NCBI GenBank assembly: GCA_004352715.1 | Contig: SCFE01000110.1 | Span: 375,063 to 439,062 of the forward strand | Length of the DNA stretch: 64,000 nucleotides | From: Hofstenia miamia | Lineage: Eukaryota; Xenacoelomorpha; Acoela | Direction: 5' to 3' | In this document: piece after piece, positions 46,471-56,125 of the stretch | Numbering within the stretch: the first letter of the stretch is position 1 | Layout of the letters: each line of letters opens with the position of its first letter | Notes under the pieces: generated by a model | Database searches by the model: none | The model's input: only the letters and a program-made list of their open reading frames with translations | What the model was told of the DNA's origin: nothing | Position numbers and translations under genes: made by a program

Positions 46471-47777
46471 TTAAATTGAAAAAAGTGTTCAAAGTACATG
46501 TTAGTTATTACAAACTTTTAGCATATAAACCAATCAAAAATAACTTAATTCATTTTGATCCAATCATCAACTAGAGTTCACATAAACGTGTGGTAAAGAT
46601 CTTAATAATTACTGTGCAAGTGTAATATCATCTTACAACTATCCATGTTTAATTTACTTCAATCTTAGAAATATACATAAAGAAATGTAAGTCACAAAAG
46701 TAAAAAAACGTTGGAAAAGAAATGTAAGTCACAAATGTGAAAAAACATTGGAAAAGAAATGTAAGTCACAAATGTGGAAATCATATATTGGGTATTTATT
46801 TAATTCTTAATATAAAAGAACCAATAAAATTTTAAAATGTAAGTAATTTCTTATAATATAAAATAAATATTTTTAAACATTTTGTATATATGTGTATCAA
46901 TAAATGTTAACAACCAATTTACAACACTAATAACAAAACATGTTATCAACAATCTTTAAACGTTTCATATAAAAATTCCTACTTGCAAATATTTTATTCT
47001 TGAATTCAATGAGAAATACATATTGAAAATTTATATATTTCATTTTTACCAGAGACGGTGATAGATAAATTGTTTTACATTATTAACATTTTAGTTTTGT
47101 AGCATCATTCATTTACATAATTGTATAAATTGAGAAAAACATGTAATAATTGAGATTGTTTTCCAACTTGTAAAAAAATTCTAGTTTTATATGATTTAAA
47201 AGTGTTTTATTTAATTGTTAAAGTGATTTGGATTTCATGTTAAGATGATAAAAATCTTTATGATTGGATACATTTTTGACAGTTGAACAATGGAATATTG
47301 ATAAAACTCATAAAATTGACATTGTCTATGAAAACATGCAACTGTATGCATAGAGCAGCATAATGGAATTTCACTAGATAAAACCATGTAATGTTGACAT
47401 TGTCTATGAAGCATGCAACTTTATACATAGAGCAGATTAATGGAATTTTGCATTGATGAAAGAACTACCCATAAAGATTTCAAACTTTTTGGTAAGCTAT
47501 TTTTATAATTAAATCTCAGATATTGTTTTGATTATTAACCCTTTTTTATAATATTGTCTCTTGTTAGTTTTACAGATATTTCTTTTAAAACATAATCAAT
47601 TTTATTTTAATGAATTGCTGTGAATTTGCAGTCCAATGATAAATTTATAATAGACTTTATCATAAATAGAAACATTGTTTGTTTGTTAATACACATTTTT
47701 AATTGATTTTGTTTAAACTTTTATTTATCATGTTTTATACTGTGATCTATCACTTAACTTATTAATCATTAATTTAG

Positions 47778-48120
47778 ATACGATTGTGTGAAATTCATAA
47801 TGTGCAAATACACATTGTGTTTGTTTTCTACAGAATTCCCTCAACAACAATGATGATAAACTAACACAATAGACAAACTCAATAGTAAGATATATATGGT
47901 CATTATAAGCAAAGTGTAGAATAAATTACATTTTTATCTTTTCTTAAACACGTATTTGGGTTTTACCACATACGTATTTTAAATATTAGGAATTGCAAGT
48001 TTTTGCATAAACTAGTTTTTGGTTTTTTCCAAAAAATGATTTTGCATTATTACTGAAATAAGCCATTACAATTCTAATGAGTATTATTATCTCTCTTATT
48101 CAAACATTTGTTATTAAATT
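47778..48120. other. No supported gene
   Basis: AT-rich flank between the palindrome and the tandem array. Confidence 0.65.
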
Positions 48121-48420
48121 TTACCGAATAAAACAAGTATGTAAAATAAAAATATAAACTAAATTAATGTGGTATTTCCAATGTCATGTATGTTAATAAA
48201 AAAACAAGCATGTAAAAAGAGTATATAAACTAAATTAATGTGTGATGTAGTATTTTCCAATGTCTTGTATGCTAATAAATAAAACAAATATGTAAACTAA
48301 ATTAAGCCACATAAATAAGCAAATCACATACATTAACAAAAAGCAAGTATGAAGTATGTAAAAAAATAAAACATGTAAGCTAAGGTAGTGCATGTAAATA
48401 AGCAAGTAAAAATTTTAAAC
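48121..48420 (+). repeat. Tandem array with GTAAACTAAATTAA units
   Basis: Three to four diverged units, each with AAACAAGTATGTAAA, TAAACTAAATTAATGTG and TTTCCAATGTC-type words. One unit (about 48292-48320) shares GTAAACTAAATTA and CCACATAAATAA with the end of the array at 16677-16815. Confidence 0.75.
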
Positions 48421-48799
48421 AATAGGCTGCAAACAAAAGTTTTTATTTTGCAATTGACATGTGTCATATGTGAAACAGGTTTTTTTCTCAATGTTTGAAA
48501 ATAATTGTTAGTTACTATTGTTACCAAGGAAAATTAATCATAAAATATAATTCTCAAAAACGTAAATTCTTTGTATATAGAATGTCAATGGTATTTAAAA
48601 ATTATGTAATATGAATAGAAAAATTGTTACATTTTGAACAATAGACTGCAACAATCTCATGGGATTTTTGACTTATTAATTATGTAATTCCAAAAACGTA
48701 TATGAATAAAAAATTGGTTACATTTAAACAATAGACTTCAAACAAATGTGTTTGTCAACAAATATTATAACAAAATAGAATATGTTCCAATGACATCAG
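48421..48799 (+). other. No supported gene; upstream of the esterase LINE copy 1
   Basis: AT-rich, with repeated AACAATAGACTxCAAACAAA words at about 48420, 48640 and 48730. It may be degenerate element 5' sequence. Confidence 0.5.
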
Positions 48800-49249
48800 A
48801 GATACACAGACGGCGCCAAAGTATACTATTTCATAACAGACATCCCCGCCAGGGCCAAAGGTGTAAAATATCTATGGGGTACAAGTCCTTCTTACTACTG
48901 TTGTCCCACCAAGACAATGTAACGCGGAACAACATGAAAAAATTAAAATGTTCAACCAAAATATTAAGGAAATGGGACACTCAATTGATTGCGCAGACAT
49001 ATTTACCAAAAATAGTTTACTTTATGCTAAAGATGGGATTCATTTCTCCTAGTATGGATTTGCTCAGTTTGCTCTGGCTTTTAAAAAGTCATTTAATGTC
49101 AGATGAGAAGGCAAAAAACAATCTGAAAATAAAAAATCACATTATAGAAGAAAGGACAATAATGACAACAAAGACATTGGTAAGCTTATTCATTTATTGC
49201 ATGAGGTGCTTCAGAAATTTTAAATTTGTCAATAGCCGTGGAGCTGGGG

Positions 49250-49464
49250 CATATAATGTATACTCTAGGTTAATTCTATTAAGTAATAATGTTCATAAAA
49301 ATCCTGGGCCTAAATTATATGAACAAAGTGAAATTTCTAAAAAATTAAATTTTTCTTTATGCAACATGAAAATTGTTTATTTTAATGCACATGACCTTAG
49401 AAATTCTTATCCCAATTTCCTTAGTCTCTGTAAACAATTGGGCGACAATACCATTTTTGCATAG
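49250..49464 (+). pseudogene. 2A-like motif and endonuclease start, copy 1
   Basis: RLILLSNNVHKNPGPKLYEQ then NMKIVYFNAHDLRNSYPNFL. NPGP is coded at 49300-49311. The upstream Asp of the canonical D-x-E-x-NPGP is Asn here (NVHKNPGP), which would be expected to weaken 2A activity. The Asn of NAHDL is the first conserved endonuclease residue. The frame ends at 49464, where copy 2 continues with TETW. Confidence 0.7.
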
Positions 49465-49642
49465 TTGAAACTTGGTTTAAAGAAAATAAAAACCTAAGCA
49501 TTTGGAATCGATTTCCTAGAACACTTGACATATTTAGCAAAACAAGAACAAAAATTGGTGGCGGTCCACTAATTATTTTCCTAAATATTTTGAGTTCAAA
49601 AGATCTTTTCAGTTAGAAATTCCACACGACATATTTAAAACT

Positions 49643-49903
49643 ATGTGGCTTGAATCATCTTATTGCGAGAACTTCTTCATTAATGTCACATACTCTCCCC
49701 ACAAAATGTATCAAACAGAATTTACGGATTGCAAGTCTCTTGAACTCTACAATTTAACTTGTTTTGATACAATAATTATTTGCGGCGACTTAATCATCAA
49801 TTATTGCAACAAAAAACAATCTTACCTGATAAAGAACTTCATGAATGAACATCAGCTGCTTGTTACCAATGATAAAGTAGTACAAATTCAAGCAATACAA
49901 TAA
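49643..49903 (+). pseudogene. APE endonuclease fragment, copy 1
   Basis: Encodes MWLESSYCENFFINVTYSPH and FDTIIICGDLIINYCNKKQS: the GDFN block decayed to GDLI. Copy 2 has the same order with GDFNINLYDTKQSYL. Confidence 0.7.
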
Positions 49904-49984
49904 TTTATTATATATTTACTAATTGTCTATTCCAAAAAAATTAACTCCAGTACCTACAAAACTACTGAAGTTGAAAACCAAAAA

Positions 49985-51415
49985 ATGATGGAAGCCTTTT
50001 ACAAATGGAAGCAAAGTCATAGTGAAATAGACTTTAAGCAGTTTAAGCTATTGAAAAATATAGTTAAAATGATGGAAAAATGCAATCTTGAGAATGAATG
50101 CTTAAAGAATTTTAATTCCTTGAAAAATACGAGTGAGAAATGGAACTATGTAAATCAATTAACTAAAAGACATGCTAAGCAGGTGAAGATATCCCAAATT
50201 GTACTTGGTAATAAAATTATTAAGGAGAATATTGCAATTGCAAAAGCTCTGAACAACGAATTCATAAATTTTGGAAAATACTCTGGTACTTGCTTTCCCT
50301 ATGAGGACAATATCAGTAAACGGAAAACTATGTTCTACTTTAAGTACATCTCAGAGTATGAGGTTAGGAAAAACATTGAAGGAGTTAATGATCGAAAATC
50401 CAAAGGTCCAAGTAAGGTGCCAAACTTTATTTATAAAATCGCGTTTGTGGAAACACTAACCTATGTTACGTTTATTTTAAATTACTGTATTAGGCATTCA
50501 TATTTTCCGACAATTTTAAAATACTCAATAGTAACTCCCATTTATAAAAGTAATGACCCCAGCAATTGTAGGAATTATCGGCCTATAACAGTTAACCACA
50601 TGCTCTCAAAGATATTCGAAAAAAGTTTATACAGTCAGATAAAAACGTATATCAAAGAACAAAAAATTCTCAATAAGCATCAGTTTGGATTTAGGGAAAA
50701 CATGTCAACTTCAGATGCATTACTTTATGCAACTGAACAATGGAAACATGAGCTAAACGACAATAAAAACGTGGCAATAGCCTTTCTAGACTTAGCCAAG
50801 GCTTTCAATAGCATGTCACACCTGTTAATTGAGAAAAAACTCTCTAAGTATGGGTTCAGTCAAGAAGCAATACTAATGATAAACAGTTTCCTAGTAGGCA
50901 GGTATCAAAGTGTCAAGATTGAAAATGCTTAATCAGATTATCAATTGATAATGCATGGCATCCCTCAGGGGTCAGTGCTTGGGCCAATTATATTTAATAT
51001 TTTTATTAATGATATCATAGATGCAATTAGTCAGTGTCAAATAGTTCAATATGCTGATGATGCGTGCATTTTTTTCAGTAGTAAGGTTAAAAATGAAGCT
51101 CTTAAAAAACTAAGTAATAAATTGACTAAAGTAAAATCATGGTTTAACAAAAACGAATTAATGCTCAATGTTAATAAAACAAACTTTATATTATTGGAAC
51201 AACATGCACATTCCAATGCAACCAATTATATCTATATTAACGAGCAAAAAATTCAGGAAAATTCTGCGGCAAAATACTTGGGCGTACCTATTAAAAAAAC
51301 CTTGAACTTTAAAGAATTTCTAGAATCTAAAATTAGAAATTTAGCAGGCTTAAACTCAAAACTGAAATTAATTAAGAAATGTATTCCGCTCGTGCAAATA
51401 TTTATGGAATTTTAA
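49985..51415 (+). pseudogene. Reverse transcriptase, copy 1, one in-frame stop
   Basis: RT blocks SKGPSKVPNFIY, CRNYRPITVNHMLSKIFE, FGFRENMSTSDALLYATE, FLDLAKAFNSMSH, HGIPQGSVLGPIIFNIFIND, QYADDACIF (51047-51070) and AAKYLGVPIKKTLNF occur in one frame. It is broken only by TAA at 50930-50932, between RT blocks 3 and 4, and lost by frameshift near 51390. AFDS is AFNS here, replacing a residue near the first catalytic Asp. A further shifted piece NIYGILSYGSALCIGNYKLA reaches the gap at 51540. Confidence 0.85.
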
Positions 51416-51539
51416 GCTATGGCTCAGCTTTATGTATAGGAAATTATAAACTTGCCTGGAACCGCATTGATAAAATGACTAACTGGGCAATTGAGATTAT
51501 TTCAGGAGCTCCTCGATTTGCGCATGTTACTAATCATTA

Positions 51540-51957
51540 NNNNNNNNNNNNNNNNNNNNNNNNNNNNNNNNNNNNNNNNNNNNNNNNNNNNNNNNNNNNN
51601 NNNNNNNNNNNNNNNNNNNNNNNNNNNNNNNNNNNNNNNNNNNNNNNNNNNNNNNNNNNNNNNNNNNNNNNNNNNNNNNNNNNNNNNNNNNNNNNNNNNN
51701 NNNNNNNNNNNNNNNNNNNNNNNNNNNNNNNNNNNNNNNNNNNNNNNNNNNNNNNNNNNNNNNNNNNNNNNNNNNNNNNNNNNNNNNNNNNNNNNNNNNN
51801 NNNNNNNNNNNNNNNNNNNNNNNNNNNNNNNNNNNNNNNNNNNNNNNNNNNNNNNNNNNNNNNNNNNNNNNNNNNNNNNNNNNNNNNNNNNNNNNNNNNN
51901 NNNNNNNNNNNNNNNNNNNNNNNNNNNNNNNNNNNNNNNNNNNNNNNNNNNNNNNNN
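51540..51957. other. Assembly gap, 418 N
   Basis: Estimated-size gap between the RT tail of copy 1 and the esterase of copy 2. Confidence 0.99.
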
Positions 51958-52974
51958 CGGTCTAGGTATCTTTTGGGAGATAACACAATTACCAATGTCC
52001 ATTCATACTCTGGTGCCTCAACAAAAGACGTCTTGAAATTAGTGAACGAATATAAAGAAAAGTTTGAAAAGATAATCGTAAGTGTTGGAATAAATGATTT
52101 GCAAAATAATGTAGATATTGAAAATATTAAAACTAACCTTTTGAAAATTCAAGAAGAATGTAATGGGATTGCGCAATCAGTCACGTTTACCGAAATTGTC
52201 CCACCAAGAGATTGTGACGTGGACTTATTTCAAAAAGTCAAATGTATCAATGTACATATTAGAAGTATGGGACACACGATTTTTTGCGCAGAACTGTTTT
52301 CTAGAAATGGTTTACTTTACCGAAAGGATGGTCTGCATTTCTCCAATTTTGGTCTTGCTCAAATTGCTATTGCATTTAAAAGAGGGTTCAATATACAACG
52401 TACTAAGAACACTTCCCATCACTTTCAAAAGCAATCTAGGCGCCCGTTTAACGATCATAAAGACTTTAAAAGTGAAAAAGAAATTGGTAAGCTTGTTAAT
52501 TTATTACAAGAGGTGCTTAAAAAATATAACTGTGTAAATAGCAGCAGCCTAGTTGAGTTTAACATACATATCAGACAAATTTTATTAAGTAATGACATCC
52601 ATCAAAATCCTGGGCCTAAACTATTTGAGGAGGGTGACATTTTAGAGGTGTTAGCAGCGTCTATCAAAAAACTAAAAATATTATTTTTAAATGCACATGA
52701 TTTAAGAAATTCGTATGTTAGTTTTCAAAATTTATATAACAGGATTGCTGATAACACAATTTTTTGTATGACCGAGACTTGGTTCAAAGATAATGTTGAC
52801 CTTAATCTATGGAATCCACACAGAAGCACACTTGATATTTTCAGTAAAACACGACTCCAGGTTGGTGGTGGACTGTTAATTTTAGCGCCTAAATATTTTG
52901 AATTTCAGAGAAATCGTGTGGTTGGTTCAGAGCATGTGGTTGGAGTCGAATTACGGAGAAAAGTTTTTTCTTAA
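51958..52974 (+). CDS. Fused SGNH esterase, NPGP motif and APE endonuclease start
   Basis: One uninterrupted frame. It enters just after esterase block I (SRYLLGDNTITNVHSYSG), has block III IIVSVGINDLQNN with GIND at 52087-52098, and block V YRKDGLHFSNFG with the catalytic Asp-His pair at 52328-52339. A charged linker (KEIGKLVNLLQEVLKKY) leads to ILLSNDIHQNPGPK, where NPGP is at 52606-52617 preceded by D-I-H-Q. The endonuclease follows: LNAHDLRNSY, FCMTETWFKD (Glu at 52774), then GGGLLIL. SGNH esterases in LINE ORF1 are known in the CR1 group, and NPGP 2A-like motifs are known in APE-type LINEs. Here the motif would let one translation product separate into esterase and endonuclease-RT. Ribosomal skipping is inferred, not shown. 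Confidence 0.82.
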   Translation, partial: RSRYLLGDNTITNVHSYSGASTKDVLKLVNEYKEKFEKIIVSVGINDLQNNVDIENIKTNLLKIQEECNGIAQSVTFTEIVPPRDCDVDLFQKVKCINVHIRSMGHTIFCAELFSRNGLLYRKDGLHFSNFGLAQIAIAFKRGFNIQRTKNTSHHFQKQSRRPFNDHKDFKSEKEIGKLVNLLQEVLKKYNCVNSSSLVEFNIHIRQILLSNDIHQNPGPKLFEEGDILEVLAASIKKLKILFLNAHDLRNSYVSFQNLYNRIADNTIFCMTETWFKDNVDLNLWNPHRSTLDIFSKTRLQVGGGLLILAPKYFEFQRNRVVGSEHVVGVELRRKVFS

Positions 52975-53029
52975 TGTCACCTATTCTCTTCTAAGCAGTA
53001 CCAAAGCGACTTCATAAAATCTATCTTCC

Positions 53030-53527
53030 TTTGACAGATTAATTATTACGGGTGACTTCAACATAAACCTCTATGATACCAAACAATCTTACCTTGTGAA
53101 AAACTTCTTGAATGAGTTTGGATTACATAATAGTAATAGCATCACGCCAACGCGTTGTACCCACTCAAGCCGCATTTTGACTGACTACATAATTACTAAT
53201 ACACCAGATAGTTATACGTGTCGTTGTTTTACATGCAATTTTAGTGACCACAACATATTACTTGTTGGTGATAATCAAATGCATGTAAATAGCTGCAAAC
53301 GGATTGAAATTATTAAACGGTCTTTAAAGTTGTTTAACTCAGAGGAAATTATTCGCGATTTGTACTCAATCAACTGGAATTTAATTTATCAAATAGCCAA
53401 TATCGATGATGTTCTCAACACTTATTTGTCGACCATTGAACATATAGTTGATAAACATGCACCATTACGTAAGTTCAAGATATTTCCCAAACAATTCAAT
53501 TCAAATTTTGACGCAAATTTAAAATCT
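53030..53527 (+). pseudogene. APE endonuclease, C-terminal half, copy 2
   Basis: Encodes LIITGDFNINLYDTKQSYLV (GDFN at 53051-53062), TPTRCTHSSRILTDYIITN and CNFSDHNILLVGDN, with the catalytic SDH at 53243-53251. It is joined to the previous frame by one or more shifts between 52935 and 53040. A helical linker to the RT follows up to the small gap. Confidence 0.8.
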
Positions 53528-53621
53528 NNNNNNNNNNNNNNNNNNNNNNNNNNNNNNNNNNNNNNNNNNNNNNNNNNNNNNNNNNNNNNNNAATTCAAAT
53601 TTTGACGCAAATTTAAAATCT
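53498..53621. other. 64-N gap flanked by the same 30 bases on both sides
   Basis: Bases 53498-53527 and 53592-53621 are identical, separated by 64 N (53528-53591). This looks like two contig ends that really overlap; the true sequence probably has one copy and no gap. Confidence 0.8.
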
Positions 53622-53882
53622 GAAAAGTCCAAACTTCTAGAACTTTTCAACAATTGGAAAAATTCAAATACTTCTAGGGATTACGCCTTGTATAGGGATA
53701 AGAAAAGATCCATTAAATTACTTGAAAAGACTAATTTTGAAAAAAATTGCTTGCTACATTTTGAAAAACTCACTGCAATTAAAAATCAATGGGATTACTT
53801 AAGCACAATTTCAAACAAAACAGCCAAGAGGCGACAAAGCATTTCATTTATAAAATCAGGTAATAAAATTGTAAGAGATCAA
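53592..53882 (+). pseudogene. LINE linker between endonuclease and RT, copy 2
   Basis: Encodes YRDKKRSIKLLEKTNFEKNC and LSTISNKTAKRRQS, matching copy 1 (FNSLKNTSEKWNYVNQLTKR) in position. It stops at the next gap. Confidence 0.65.
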
Positions 53883-54287
53883 NNNNNNNNNNNNNNNNNN
53901 NNNNNNNNNNNNNNNNNNNNNNNNNNNNNNNNNNNNNNNNNNNNNNNNNNNNNNNNNNNNNNNNNNNNNNNNNNNNNNNNNNNNNNNNNNNNNNNNNNNN
54001 NNNNNNNNNNNNNNNNNNNNNNNNNNNNNNNNNNNNNNNNNNNNNNNNNNNNNNNNNNNNNNNNNNNNNNNNNNNNNNNNNNNNNNNNNNNNNNNNNNNN
54101 NNNNNNNNNNNNNNNNNNNNNNNNNNNNNNNNNNNNNNNNNNNNNNNNNNNNNNNNNNNNNNNNNNNNNNNNNNNNNNNNNNNNNNNNNNNNNNNNNNNN
54201 NNNNNNNNNNNNNNNNNNNNNNNNNNNNNNNNNNNNNNNNNNNNNNNNNNNNNNNNNNNNNNNNNNNNNNNNNNNNNNNNNNNNNNN
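53883..54287. other. Assembly gap, 405 N
   Basis: Falls inside the RT N-terminal extension of copy 2; probably near true size, because flanking frames align to copy 1 with a similar spacing. Confidence 0.99.
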
Positions 54288-55776
54288 GGTCCATGTAACA
54301 TACCAAATTTTCTATTAAAGCTGGCATTCACCAACACTATCCAAATTGTAACATACATACTAAATCTCTGCATTCGCCATTCTTATTACCCTAAACTTTT
54401 GAAATTTGCAATTGTAACGCCAATTTATAAGAAAAATGACCCAAGCAATCCCTGCAACTACCGACCTATATCTGTGACCCACATGTCAAAAATTTTTGAA
54501 ACAAGTTTAAACTCGCAACTGCAAGCCTATTTCAATGACAACAATTTAATTGTTCCCCATCAATTTGGCTTCAGAAAAAGTAGGTCATCACAGGATGCCT
54601 TATTATATGGCATTGAACAATGGCGGGATAGTCTAAATAAGTCTAAGTATGTAGCTGCTGCATTTATTGATCTCTCAAAGGCTTTTGATAGCATGTGCCA
54701 TGCTATCTTGCTAAAAAAACTGGCAAAATGTGGACTTTGCCCTGAAGCAATACTTCTAATTGAAAGTTTTTTACGTGACCGACACCAGGCTGTAAAAGTT
54801 GGCAATTACCAATCCTGTTACATGAATAGTAAACGAGGAGTTCCTCAGGGATCAATTATCGGTTCACTCCTTTTTAACATATACGTAAATGACTTGTCAG
54901 ACTCTCTTTCCCATTGTAAAAATACAATATGCAGATGATACTTGCATCTATTCTAGTTGCCTCAATAAGCTCATGTGCACAAAATTTTTAACTGCTGATC
55001 TCATTGAAATGAAAAACTGGTTTGATAGAAACCAAATTAATTTAAATGTCAGCAAATCGCAATTTTTAATGTTGCATACCTCCTTAAAAATAGATTATTC
55101 GGGCCAGTTTAAGCTCAACATTCATGATCACGAACTCACTAACACCAGAAAAGCCACCTATCTCGGTGTTACCTTCAACGAAAACCTTGATTTTTCAGAA
55201 TTCCTCAATACCAAAATTAGAAAACTAGCTGTTTTTAATGCAACCTTACCTCTGTTAAGGAACTGTATACCAAAACCAATTTTAATAAATTTTTGTAGAG
55301 CCCACCTATACGGTATTATCAATTATGGTGCCTTTCTAACACTAGGTAAATACTCTATGAAATGGAAGAAAATTGACACAATGTCTAACTGGGCAATTGG
55401 AATTATTGCAAATGTTCCAAAGTTTTCACATGTTAGCCACTTTTATAAGCAATTTCGCATCCTAAGGCCAACCAAATATGTATTGTACTTAACATATTTA
55501 TATTTTATTTTGGTAACCTCTGGTAAAAGTGTTGCTTTTCCTAATGGAACCAATGATAAACTTAAGTACAACACAAGACAAAAAAGTACATTAAAATTGG
55601 AGCAAATTAAAAACACCTATGCTTCCAATTACTTTTTAATACAAGCATCAGGAATTTTTAATTGTTTGCCATACGAATTTAGAGAAACTGCAAGGTCAAA
55701 AAAAGACATTCAAAACTACTTTTTTGACTTAAGTGACACAAGAAAAGAATATTCGCAAAATTTTCATGTTTCTTAA
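54288..55776 (+). pseudogene. Reverse transcriptase and C-terminal domain, copy 2
   Basis: RT blocks GPCNIPNFLLK, NPCNYRPISVTHMSKIFE, FGFRKSRSSQDALLYGIE, AAFIDLSKAFDSM, RGVPQGSIIGSLLFNIYVND, then one frameshift at about 54915-54925, QYADDTCIY (54925-54951), TYLGVTFNENLDFSEFL and HLYGIINYGAFL. The C-terminus runs to a stop at 55776. The frameshift sits in an A-run before the catalytic box, so a sequencing or assembly error is possible and the RT may be intact in the animal. Confidence 0.88.
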
Positions 55777-55843
55777 CTATTCTGCTGCAAATCTTGATCG
55801 TTTCATTTGTAAACACCTACTTTAGTTTATAGAATTACTTTTA

Positions 55844-55849
55844 AATAAA
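55844..55849 (+). terminator. LINE polyadenylation-type signal AATAAA
   Basis: Sits 68 bases after the RT stop and about 12 bases before the GTA-repeat tail. Confidence 0.5.
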
Positions 55850-55871
55850 GTATTTGAAGTGTAGTAGTAGT

Positions 55872-55887
55872 AACCCTAACCCTAACC
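55872..55887 (+). repeat. Telomere-like CCCTAA repeat
   Basis: AACCCTAACCCTAACC, two and two-thirds units of the TTAGGG-type telomere repeat on its C-rich strand, joined directly to the LINE tail. Confidence 0.8.
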
Positions 55888-56125
55888 TCATCCTGTACTG
55901 GGCTTCAGTATACGGTAGTGTACCAAATCAAGATTCACTGGGACCAAACCAACTACTAAAGAATGCTTACAAATGCTGCTTCACGAGAGAAGCTTACGTA
56001 CCAAAGGATATAGTTGAAAACAAAAGCAGCGCATTATTCAAAATCTATGAGAATCCAGAAAATATAGTCCATATTCTACTCCCTAAGCGAACAATATGGA
56101 ATTGCAGCAGAAGAACAAAATAGAT
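55888..56125 (+). other. Open frame of unknown origin after the LINE
   Basis: The frame reads YGSVPNQDSLGPNQLLKNAY, CCFTREAYVPKDIVENKSSA and NIVHILLPKRTIWNCSRR to a TAG. Composition is less AT-rich and more protein-like than the flanks. A TTCAG at 55904-55908 could be an acceptor, making this a terminal exon. Not recognised. Confidence 0.35.

Larger units (their letters stand above)
43580..47777. repeat. Large near-palindrome: 1.6-kb inverted arms, 1-kb spacer
   Basis: Left arm 43580-45174 and right arm 46147-47777 are reverse complements at high identity along their length (by eye above 90%). Examples: CTAAATTAATGATTAATAAG at the outer tips, AAGGGTTAATAATCAAAAC, and AACCCTGCAGTAAAA near the inner tips. 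Differences include scattered substitutions, a small indel that shifts a reading frame, an extra ~64-bp unit in the right arm near 47365-47430, and a tandem-repeat copy-number difference. The spacer is 45175-46146. No convincing target duplication at the outer tips. The accumulated differences argue against a sequencing hairpin artefact. Confidence 0.85.
48800..51539 (+). mobile_element. Esterase-endonuclease-RT LINE, copy 1 (decayed, 5'-truncated)
   Basis: From about 48870 one frame reads VVPPRQCNAEQHEKIKMFN and then LYAKDGIHFS, the C-terminal half of an SGNH esterase with its Asp-His block, broken by a stop in the next codon. A one-base shift near 49220 moves to the frame NPGP (49300-49311) and the endonuclease start NAHDLRNSYPNFLSL. 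Endonuclease pieces continue to 49903, RT from 49985 to 51415, then a frameshift and a C-terminal piece to the gap. Every domain aligns in order with copy 2. Confidence 0.85.
51958..55871 (+). mobile_element. Esterase-2A-endonuclease-RT LINE, copy 2
   Basis: Order: SGNH esterase (51958-52480), linker, NPGP (52606-52617), APE endonuclease (to about 53500), RT and C-terminal domain (to 55776), 3' UTR with AATAAA at 55844-55849, and a short GTA-repeat tail (55861-55871). N-terminus and 5' UTR fall in the preceding gap. Three frame changes (near 52935, 53000 and 54920) and two internal gaps interrupt it; some may be assembly errors. Confidence 0.88.

Noticed and set aside
43580-47777. Palindrome as a hairpin sequencing artefact
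   Set aside because: Arms differ by many substitutions, several indels, an extra ~64-bp unit and repeat number, which an artefact would not produce.
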